Assembly (NCBI GenBank): GCA_008508345.1
Contig: QNGE01002976.1
Location: forward strand, 1 to 64,000
DNA from: Paragonimus westermani
Taxonomy: Eukaryota > Platyhelminthes > Trematoda > Plagiorchiida > Troglotrematidae
Reading direction: 5' to 3'
Length of the DNA stretch: 64,000 nt
Part shown: positions 13,301 through 25,300 of the stretch, piece after piece
Numbering within the stretch: position 1 is the stretch's first letter
Layout of the letters: each line of letters starts with the position of its first letter
The notes under the pieces: generated by a model
Told to the model about the DNA's origin: nothing
What the model saw: only the letters and a program-made list of their open reading frames with translations
The model's database searches: none
Position numbers and translations under genes: made by a program

Positions 13301-16300
13301 GATATCCTCGTTTGAGCCGGAACTTACACTCCGAGTCTCGTGTTTGTGTGACCAGCGTGTTGACTAGTAACCTCAAAGTATGACCGAGTAACCATATTCA
13401 TGCGTTTAATCACAATCTTGTGCGGTTGGTATTCGGCTAACCAAATCGTTGTAAATGTTTTGACCGAGGACTTACATTACCGGTGAGCTCTATTATGAAC
13501 GAAACTTGAATCTAGTGCTTTCTTATGAAGCCAGCCTTGTCAACAGTAAATATTCTTGCTATGGACGAGACTTAAAACCTGTTTGTTATGTACGGATAGA
13601 AGAGCAAATATGAACAAGTAAGTAAGTAATTAGGTAATGTACCTTGTTAACTTCAACTCTTCTACGCTTAGCTAGGTTTGGTAACGCCTTGAACTGGTAA
13701 CTCTTTTATCAGGCAGTCGTCTTGATCACTGCGCCATCTAGCTCACGTTAAACACCACTGAATTACCACGTGCAAACTCTCCGCCATATTCACCGTTGAG
13801 ATTTGTTGTACATTACCAAAACATTACTGACGACATTCACACTTTACACATAAATCAAACCTCTTGTCCGATGCCAGTGATCGTAAACGGCTGTTTGCAG
13901 TTTGTTCCTCAAATCCTTTTCTACCTAGAGGTGTTTACAATGGGAAGTTAGCCTTCAAACTTACTGAACACATCTTTCGTAATATCAATCCGGTTACAGT
14001 TCAGAAGGATGCTTTAGTACATCTGATTCAACTGTGAAAAGTAATCAATGCAAGAAAACTTTCTATAAACCTCTCCATGAAAATAATGAAGCCTTGTCCC
14101 AACTTCTTTCCCTTAAATGCGTCGGCTAATTCTGGGCGTTAACACGACATGGTCACTTCAGAATAATTGACTTTCATCAAAGTCGAAAAGTCATCCTTTC
14201 CGACTTCTCAATTTTCCTTTCATTCCACATATTTTACCATCGCACACGTGCTACTTGACCAAATGTATCGTTAAAACTGTTTTTTTTTAGCGTGCTGCCG
14301 AATGACTTCATACTTCGCTTCACACCATTAAAACATTTGTCGGACTCTCGTGAGACTCTCGGTAGATAATCCGTTACCTTGACTGTTTCTCACTATTATG
14401 TAATCTTCGAAACATGTGTCTACGCTGTTCTCCCGCATAGTTTGCCGTTTTTAACCAGACTTTTCTGGAAGTGTTTATTCAATCATTTAAGCACCAGCTC
14501 TCACGCTTTTTCTGTTGGATCACCTTCACTGCAACATCTACGCAAACGCAGCCTTCTTGCTGAGTTAACTAAAAAACTGAATCAGTAGTTATTTTCGAGT
14601 TACATTAGGTATGGCTGTTTGCTGACCTGCCAATAAACGTTCTTTCGACGATGATTACTGTGAGTTGTGGTAAGTTAGTTGAGCATGCTCCATTAGCTGT
14701 AGACATTCGCAGGCATAATGTTGAACATTCAACCCCGAAGTGTATAAAACATTACTGACTTACTAGCTGGGCTTCTTTCGAAGTAACACAGTAACTGCCA
14801 CTCAGAATACGGATAGGATACCAGCTTCCACATCGATTGCACATACAAGAGTAGACTAGCCTGATCTAATCATAATCATGGTGTTTTTGGCCAGGAACAC
14901 AACTTGCCATCTGGCTGGAAAATGGTTCAACAGTAACGTCTTGCTAAGATGCAATACACATCTTGATTAGTCTACCATGTCAGTTATATTGTTTCCCCTC
15001 TTAGTGTTTCGACTGGGATACTAACGAAGTTCCTCAACCACGAGGAGGCTATCGTAACACAAAAGTCCGTAGTGTTGCAGGAAATTTTCGGGCGAAAAGT
15101 ATTGTGTTACTCAACGTATTATCAACTTATTATTATCAACGTATTATCTACAGTTTTGTAAACTGGCAGAAGAGTGGTTGCAATCATGAACCGCAACAGC
15201 CCGCTCCGATCAGTAGTTAAACAAACATTCACCGCGGTGCTCCTCAAGATAATTTATCCATCGAACCTCATATCAATCCCTCAGGTGATAATGTTTGCCT
15301 CAGTATGTTAGAGTTTCCTGCGTTTTCCAGTTTTAATATGGGTGCAAGGTCATCCACGTAAGCAGAACGGAACAGCAGGTGTACAATTGAGTAGCTCAGT
15401 GCGTCCCAGCTTGAACTGAACGTAAGCTGAAACAGGTCTCAGCAAATGGTACTCAGTAACCAGTGCAAACCAATCAGCCAGGTTCCTTGAGATCACGTCA
15501 CTTGGTCTCTGGACGTGGGATCACCAATAACAAGGCGTTACGCAACCAACACTCGACGGCTGTTTCAACCCCTTGAGGTTGTTGCAATTGACAGGTGGCA
15601 ACCACCACTCTGCCAACAAAAAGCCATGGTCGTCAGCCTAAAAATGCTATGAACAGTTTAATTGATCATACATAGTCCCGTATTTCTTTTCACTAATCTC
15701 GTCTGGGCTTGCTATACAAACATCAACGTCGTATGTGTCGAGATGCAAGGAAATTCGTCTGCTTTTTTCGGCCACTGTTTTCAAATTCACTCCACAAAAC
15801 AACTGTTTGCAGTAGTACAAACGTACCAGACCTACGGATCTCCCCCCCCTAGATTTTGCATGAAACGAGGACTGGTTTTGTTTCGTTTATAACAGTTTAG
15901 CTCAGATACTTACGCCACTTTTTCGTCTCGTAGCTTGGACATTTCTCGGATTCAGTATGGCGTCAGTTCTTACCTCCGGTTGGCCAAGGTCTGAAAAATA
16001 CCATCATCATTCTGGTCAGCCTGTTGGAACCGGCCTCACGTGGCCATGTGCAATTAGATCTGCTATCTTCACAATCAAGTCAAACAGCGCAGCCAGAAGT
16101 TGATCCGGCATTCTTTAGCGTGGCCAGCGACATGGAGCGAATGGTTGAGGCAGTTAGCTGGCTGTATTCTATTCTCACTGGTCACAAGGCATTCGTTCCG
16201 TCAGTTGACCAACCCTCACTGCTTCCTCCAATCCAGATGGCTTCAAGGGGGTTAGAAGCATTCCGGGCGCTCGGTGCCCGTTTGCACATACCAACTTATC

Positions 16301-19300
16301 CCGGATGTCCAGCTCCACCATCTAACCAAGAGGCTAGTAATGATCAACACTCGGGAGTTTCCAAAAGATGGCGGCAATTTTTCGGTTGCCTCATTCAGTC
16401 TATCACCATCTCCAACTACCATTTTGTCGGAACATGTCCTGTCACTGCCGGACAGGAGAAAAACATACGATCAGTCGTATCCCCCACTCTGAAGTAAGTC
16501 AGCTGCTCAAGTTGAACATGCCTGTGCAAATGGGATAACGTACTTGATCAACATCCTAATGGTATAAATGAGACCATTTCAGAAAGTTTGCATATCCATT
16601 TTCTGCGGGGATTGATAAACAGCGTAGGCAACAGTTGACCCTGGTTTTTCAGCCAAACACCTTTCTCTGTTATACAGATGCGAATGGAATAGAAAAAAAC
16701 AGGATCTCTTCACGGGCACGTGAAATGATAGATCCGAGTTTATGTCTTCATATTCCTTACTAGCCCACACTTTGAAATACAACTATATTCTACCTATGTT
16801 AAGTTACTAGTTCTTTGTATTTGCAAGCTTCCTGATAATAGCCTCTTTTCAGATCCATGTTACCCGCTGTTGTAGACTGTAACAGTGAATAAAAGATCAA
16901 AGGTGAGTCTGCATTCAGGACAATGACACTTCGCCTTCGAGCCTGCGAACCTGAGTACCAAGCCTCATGACATTTCAATAAACACTAGGCCACGAGGTCA
17001 CGGCTACCTGGTTGGCACAAAGGCATTCAACTCTTCCCGCACGTTCTTTCACGTGTTGCTGGTTCGACTTCTAGGAATGAATGGTGCTGATGTGATTAAA
17101 CCAGGTCATACAAGTTGTCCGTCTCTTGACTGGTGATTAGTGGGACCACAATAACTTTGCAGGAAACATTCAAAGGTTATGACAGCTGCTTCTATATCTC
17201 TCTGCTATCTGATGATTTAATCATCATGCCATTTAGTCCCGTTTTGAGCTGCCTCGGTGATCGCTAATCCAGTGTTTTACAAGGCAAACAGTAGCAGTCT
17301 GCGTAGACTTACTTTTACAAAATAGTCTTCTTACAGTCTATTCTAGCAAGTACATCCACTCTAAACGTGCTGACCTTGTTGGTTCATCGGATACAACGAC
17401 GACAGCGGAAATATCTCAGGTAACGTTGCGTATACACGATAATCATTTTCTGTATAGAGAAGAAAAAATTTGCTCAGCTGATAATAAAAGTTACTGGTGG
17501 CTATTCGCCTTATTCACATAAACCATTGTTAACTCAGCTCTCAATTGGAGATACGTATGTGTTAACCTCAAGTTGAACTAAGTAATATTTTTACCTTACT
17601 TGCTAGTGAGTGTTGACCGTGCGTATTTATAACAAGTTATATGTAATAGAAAAAGTGAACTACAAGTAAGGAACCAGTCTCCTTTTCAGTCTTTTTATTC
17701 AGAGAGTGATTGCCCCGTTTGTGAATGAGAACAACGCGATTTGCTTGGAACCACGAAAGACGCACTGTAAATCCACACTATAGAGTGCAACTATTGGGAT
17801 TCCATAGTGTCATGGCTATAGTTTTTCCTTGCACTATGGATAGAAGCAGAAGGTTCACATTAATTCTGGTGATTAAAAAGTGTGAAATATTTCTCACGTG
17901 AATCTTTATGCTATTACACATGTTCTACGTAATGTTCATAAACTCAATGGATTTGTTGTGTATACGGAAGTTGGCTTGAAAAACTTACTGAAAATAACGT
18001 CATCCGGACACGCCACTTCTCGTCCAATATCAGTAGCAAACAGAGTAACCAAACTTCTTCCGGCATAAGTTTATATGATGTCTCGGTCATAATCATGCTG
18101 GAAGTTGTGGTTGTGATATAATAAGGAAACCCGAAATAGTAATTAATCAGTAGGAGCCAGTAAGGTCCATTCCTTTTGTTTCACATGAAACTATAAATCT
18201 TGCCACAGTAAACACCTCACAGGTAGTTTGTATGTAGCAGGGCTCATATTTATCCATTCCATATTGGAAACTTTTCAATCTAGCCATCTAATTGTTCATC
18301 CTGAAATTTCTGTACTCTTTGTCGAGGTAGTAAGCTGTAGAGGTTTACAGGTGTGGGTGAGCACCTTGCCATGCACAGACCATATTAAAACTTGGATCCT
18401 GCGGGAAATTGGCCAAGTTTCGGTTGTGCATAAAGTATGCACTCCTGTCCTATCATGCTGAGAGATGACTCCCATTGAGACAGCTTAAAATATTGAAAAA
18501 TCGCTCTCTTATCTTTCTTGCCGCACTCAACACTGTTCGTTCGAACGGAAGCGAAAAATCAGCAAGGTATAGAGGAAGCCGCACGAAGACTGGCGGAACA
18601 AGTGTTGAAGGGCTTGACGCAGAACAATGAAGTTTCTACTTCGACAGTGGAACGTTTGGTTCAAGGCAAATGAAAAATTGTTCATCCAAACCGGTGTGTG
18701 GAAATGGCTAGATTACATCAGCGTTCTCTCAAGAAAGAAGGAAAAAATTATTGATTAGTGAAAAGCCAAGGAATTTATTCACTAAGTAAGAAAAGAAGGT
18801 ACAAGCACTAAAACCAAATGGCTCTTCAAATTCTAACAAAGAGGTCAAATCACCCCTCACCCCTTAGTAGAGGGATCAACCGAGATATTGACTACACTGC
18901 CAGAAGGCTGGCGCACATTATAGCCAAACAAAAAGGAAGTGCACCTACATACACGTTCAACTGAGACAAACTTGTACTGATTTCTGCGCGTTTCTAAGCT
19001 AATGTCATACATTGAACGGAAATATGTTTAACGGGGCCCATGTTGGCGAATGGTTTGGCGTGTCTGTATCACGTAAAGTGATAAGCTGACCAGTTAGAAA
19101 ATAATAGAAACTCAGTCACTTTGAAAAGAGATGTTGTTGGTTTTTGAGTTGAGTACACATTCAGTTTTAAATGTAAGATGAACAGAGAAACAGTCGCAAT
19201 CTGGTCAAAGGGAACCGACAATAAGGTGGTCACAAAATAGTGGCAAACTGTTGTACTGCAAGACAAATATACGACTCGTCAAACATGTTTCTTGAACATG

Positions 19301-22300
19301 AAAATGAACGTTTTCTCACCAAACAGACCGTCAGGTGTACAACCGCTTGATGTTGTGGACAGAATGGATTCCGTGGACATATGGGATGTTATCTAGATAG
19401 ACGAAAACTTCTCCGTTGAACTCTACATTGTTAATGTTTACGTTCATTGATCTAATATTCTGCTGGATGAATCTGTCTTGCCTAAAGCAGGGCGTTTCCT
19501 CTGTCTTAATCACGTTTGTCGTTTACGACTATCAGCCGTACCTGTGGGTATCTCGGCTTGGAGTGCCACTGATCTTAACAATAACTCAATGAATGACAGA
19601 GCAAGTAGTGAGAAAAATTCTATAGAAAAAAGAACAGGAGGAAATAAGGAAGAATAAAAGACGATGGAATCTCACGAAATGAAATAGTCGGCAACCTTGT
19701 GAATATAAGTTCGCTATAGACTGAGTCACAGTGCCCTGTCCGAGGGAGTATTCAGTCAGCAGTGTGAATGACCGAGAACCTCCACTTCCACCAAATACGC
19801 GCCGATGAACTGTTGCGTTAATCACAGTCAACCTATTTGATACAGGCTAACTGATGGGGCAGCGGTGGCGGATTACCGAAAGCCCAGAATTTTCCTCCAA
19901 ACTAATGGGTTTAACTTAAGATATATGGAGTAAAACCGAGCTGGCACACACATTGTAAACCTTGCCACTGGTAGATAATCTGACTTTTTTGAAATACCAC
20001 AATTGTGCTACCTACGTTATCTATCCTCGTGGACATTTCGACAGCAATATAGCGAACTATTGAGATGACACTATTCGGGGAAGTGAAACGCTCAACAGCC
20101 ACCAGCATTCTGTGTGCACCAGTTTAGGTTTTAAAAATGCGGTGTGCATGCTATGCCGATCAGCCATATAATTTAGGCAGTTCAGTGTAGTCTGCATGCT
20201 TTCTGAAGAAGAGTTCAGTAAAACGACGTCTTTTCCGTATACGCTGTATCAATCAGCACATTACTTGATAAAAGAAGCTATACACAGTGTGATCTTCGAA
20301 ACCTCCGAGTGCTCCTTTTTGAATAACACCCATATTACGGTTGAAAAAGTGGTGGGAGGTCAAAAATTCTGTAAACGCCACTTGAAGCGAAGAACTTTTA
20401 AGAGAGCTTCCCATATATGCCTACTCCGCTCCGACTCCTCTGCCATGCAGGTAGTTTGAGAGAGTAGGTGAGGTAGCCGAATCAAAGCAGCTTTAGGTCA
20501 AGACTTAGCGCTACCGTTGGCTGGGAAAAGGAATGTCGATGTGTTACTGCCTGTCGTAAGATAAATATACGAGCGATACACGCGTGAAAATTCCAGAAAC
20601 CTGCCTGTTCTTCGATTATCTGGCCCTCCTCCGTCCTAACTGAATGCGGGATTACTGGTTCCCTTACTGTTGCCAACTTGGCATACATAGATAAGTAGGC
20701 AATATTTGGCCTGTTTGTCTATTTGGTTGCTCTCTATCACTCAGATTACCGCGATCCTCCTAAAGAAGGCTATTGCGGAGACCAATAAAATGAGGTCAAA
20801 TAGAGAATCATTCAGCAGACAAGTGCATCAGAATCAAAGGAACAATTCTACTCGTAAGTCAACCAAGATTATACTCAACGAAAAAGCGTTAATTGCTACT
20901 GACCTCCAGTGTGGTTTGGTTGTGCACTCAATAGAATCGATTTTCAAACAGTTATCGCTGTTGCCCGGTACGAATGGAATGAAGCAAAGCCTAAATAAGT
21001 CATCGGATACAAGCTTATCACACCAGACATAATCGAATACAGTCGGGAATAAAAGTAAAAGTGGTAGCCCCATCTCATCATATTCATTGTCACCCAGATC
21101 AATCGATTCCTCTAGGTGGCAGCTGTGGAGATGAGCATCATAGTGTGAAATAAGGAATACCGGTGGAAAACTCTTTGATGTACTACGATTGATAAAGATA
21201 TTCTCCATTGAGTTGCCGATGTCTGATTTTCATTTATGGATAACAGTCTACTCAATCTAATTACTGAACCTAGACCAACATAACTGAGCCACAGACTGGT
21301 TGGTTGGACGACATTTACTCTTTCCGGGAACCATGATAACTGCATCTCCGTGCACCTCAATCATCCAGATTATTTTTCCCGTCACTATATATATCAACAT
21401 CTGAGTGATAAGTCTCAGAAACTTTCCGTCCACTTCAAACACCACCGGAGTATGTGCTGACTGAGAGTAACCAACGTTATCATCTTCCGATACTGTAGCC
21501 AAAATGTCACTTTGAATGTGCTTTACATAGACTTTAGTAAACCGTTTAACGTCCGGATCAAACCAATTTCTGAAGCATGTTAAGCTCTTTTGGATGCCCC
21601 GGAGTCCCAGGAGTTTTTCCGTTAATGATGATTTTTGTTGGAGTGGTGCTATATGCTCTGTTACAACAAAACGACCTTCCGTCCAATCATCCGTATTTTT
21701 CTGAATGGTATGTTGGGTGGCTATCTGGTAACTTGTGAAGAGACACTGAAACCCCAGATCGGTATGGTCCAGAACGCGGGTGTTTCTTGTTGATCGATGT
21801 CCTCACGCCCAACTACTTATAGTCAACCACCGGATCTGCGTAGCAAACGTCGTTCAAATGCAACAGATGCTCTGAACAATCCACATTACGTGTACTCACA
21901 CCTTCGCCGTGGTCAATTTTGTGACTGTGATTGTAACATGTTCAACATCTGTAGGGTATGGTAGTTAAAATACACAAACAGTCATCTTGCTAGATCTTTT
22001 GTAATGTATCTGTGTGCTCTGCTTGATACACTGACCGCGGTAGATTGGGGCTAAGTGACAAAATAGGGCGCAAATCAATCCAATAGTAACCCTGAGACTC
22101 GTGTAACCGAACAACAAGGAAAGGGTACAAAACTGTTTCGCTACGAATTTAACACTCTGTCGAATCTGTGAGTTCACCAGTCGCTCAGCACGTTTTAAGC
22201 ACATATCCTGAAAGTGACTTGAAATTGCTGCAGTAGGACGGGATCAGTTAGTCTCAGAGATTATCGTAATTACGATTGCAAAACTACAAATTAAACCGAA

Positions 22301-25300
22301 TCGACAGTCCCTATCTCTTTAGCGAATAATAACCAGTCCTGAACCTATTAAGTTGATTTGTATTAGTGGCTGAATGAGCTGGTAGTACCATCAAACAAAA
22401 ACAGTTCTTTCTTCTCTGTCAGATGTATTTAACCCAATCTACCACAATAACTCCTTGTCTTCATAGTATTCGCTTATGGCATATTGTCCACACGTTCGTA
22501 AAATAACCCACTCCTTGTATGTTTACCCTGTTCAGCAAGACAACAGGAAAACATGCATTGCCAGATGTAAGCACTGCGTTTATTCCCATCTGTCAGCTGC
22601 AAAAGTATTCAGTTATACAGGTTTAGGACATGGCAACAAGACACTGAAACAAATGAACGTCACAGATGTTGGCAGGGTGGAGTAGACGGTGTCAGAGCCA
22701 CGGCAGCGAGAGCGACTAAGTCAGCACCTTCTGTCAACAGAAAATAGGTGTGTGAAGCTTCATTAACAACGCTTCTGAAAGCGCCCACGTCCTACGGTTG
22801 GCACTGCATAACGAGGCAATAAACGAAGTGGCGGGGTCAACCACATGACCCGTTGTGATTAAGGGTTTTGTGATCAGAGACGCCGTATTGCATGTCATCT
22901 ACCGGTCCGTCTGTTGTGGCAGGACGGATAGAAATGTGCGACACAAGATGGTGGAACATATCTCCAAATGGCCAGTGCAAACAATGACTCAACGCGGGTC
23001 AGTATGACAACACACGAGCAGAAATCCATCTGATGAGAATAGACGAACTGCTTGCGTCTCGTAATACATGACCTCTTGCCGTCCTGATGAGGAGGATAAA
23101 CGGAACTCAATGTGTCGGGGAAGTCGCTAGTTCCCCGAAAATATTGTGTGGCAAAGGTCAACAAAGTACACTGGCGAGTGACCTTCATAGTTGGCACAGT
23201 CATGCGCCACTTTGTCCTTCAACCCTTGTGCCAAATCTCTGGCACCCCACCTACACGCCTCCACGCCCACATGCCTACATCCCGCTTACGCGCATCATTG
23301 TACTGTTTAGGCTCATTATTTGGTCCGCCTTTGAGTTGGTCTTCCTATTGATCTGGTTTGTGACCGTGTTGTCTTCGGATTGAGTGACATAAAGGTACTC
23401 TATCCGGAGGCCAGTCTTCTCTCTGTGTTCATGTGTTAGCCTCGGGTGGTTGAGTTGGCCGGAAAGTTTCGAACTAGTTGTGTGTAGTCCGTTGTTCGTT
23501 ACCGTTGCCTGTCGTTCCGTTATACGCCGTTCCACTGACCGTTATTCCATTATCTGTTTACGTGCACGTAGGACATTGAACAAGTTACTACACAATGGTT
23601 CAGATTTGTCAAGCGAAGGCTCTTTCCATACACCACGCTGAGTTTGAATCGGCCGTTTACTCAGCGCCATAGGTCGAAGCCCCTGCATCCAAAACATTGT
23701 CAGTAGTCATCGTGACCGACTGTGTAAGCGTTATTTCGAAATCACTAACTATAAAAGGCTTTCAATCGTGTTCAAACAGATATTGGGGCTTCGGGGCATT
23801 TTGTGCATACAACGGAAGAAAACTAGAGAATTTCTCAGGATGCTACACACTACAATTAGCATGATTCTCCCTCTGAACTGTTTTGTATGGATTGTTCTAT
23901 GACTGTTCGTGTTGTCCTAGCTCCCGACAGAGACACTCTCCTAAAGCATTGTATATAAGTTTACTAACCTGCTGTTTATAGCCAGAACTGGCACCGGGTA
24001 TAAGTCGTTGATTTAGACACATAAAACAGCTTATTTCTTTTGGAAATTTAAACGGTACAGTCAGGAGGGAAACGAGACGGAAATGAAGCATTCCGTATTG
24101 ATTCGTGCATGTCACAGTCACCATCATACAATTCATTTGTACATCGAACTTCGAAGACCATAACTAAGAAACGAGTTAGTTGTGTGAGGATATTGATGTA
24201 GAAACCTGATCCGGTTCACGAATAATGGTTTCTGAACAAACAAACCCGATATGGGCTGACGGAACACGACCACTTCAGTCAGCCACCAGAATACTCGGTT
24301 TAAACGATGTGACTGAAATGTGAACACACTAACTGGGTCGATAACGGGGCCAATAGGCAGGACGCGTCAGTCGAGTGCGGACACTGGCTGTGTATTTCGG
24401 AGACAGTACCGTGTCTCAGTAACAAACTTCCAAATCCATTTCGACAGATGTCGGTCCGTTTTGGAGTTGAGACGTCTCTAGGTTTAACGATTTTAATTTT
24501 CTCTGCAGTAACCTATAATTCAGTTGGCGTTGTTAAATAGCACATAAATGCAGTTCACGGTACACTTAGAGGGAAGACCGACAAATGATGCTCCGGTAAA
24601 TCTCAGTTAGATGTTGAGGAAATCTGGATTAAAGAAGAGGTTTCAGACGAAAAACTGGGTTTATCACGGCCGTCAAGACCAAGTGAATGGTAGTATAGTT
24701 CTTTGCGGTGAATGTCGCCTGAAAACACTTGCGGAACATTACTCACACCGGACACCGTCTGGTGCTTAACTGATGTTACATGTAAACTGTTCTCATCAGG
24801 ATTTCTCCAATTGACGGCAGTTTTGTTCACTTCTGGCTTGGTGCTTATTCCAATGGGTTCGTTGTCATTAACAGTTTCCTACAGTTAATCTTAATACGTG
24901 ATGATAGATCGTAACCTAACAAAGAACAATGCAGGCTTTATATGATGTAGGGACGGGTTATGGTAACCTACATCGTAATCTGCAGGCCACACAGGGTGAA
25001 CTACCTTTGCAACGATATCAAAGTGGCGGCAGTAACAAAATTATTGACGTACAGTTAGTGGCCTCTTCACGTTGAGAACTGCCACAAAGCCAACTGGGCG
25101 ACGTGACACGGAAACTAGATGATGTGAGTTGTGCAGAAGCCGCAACCTACTCACCATTGACCAATCATTGGCAACTCATCGAGGTTTGAACAACTGGGGT
25201 TTTCGCTAAGTACGGTCCTGTAGCAGAGATGGAACCATTTAGACGATGAGTAAAGATGCTTTCAATCTCCTTGAAAATCCTCTCGAAATGCGTACCAAGC

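Larger units (their letters stand above)
10819..15966 (+). other. Intron of about 5.1 kb in the GMC gene, SINE-rich
   Basis: Apart from the SINE copies listed separately (12.5-13.8 kb), this stretch holds only short open frames without recognisable motifs. A small A+T cluster near 15120-15155 repeats CAACGTATTATC. A run of eight C lies at 15843-15850. Confidence 0.55.

Noticed and set aside
20834..21502. Minus-strand gene in the GMC intron
   Set aside because: Three overlapping frames in different phases with no domain and no consistent splice sites. At best a decayed element.
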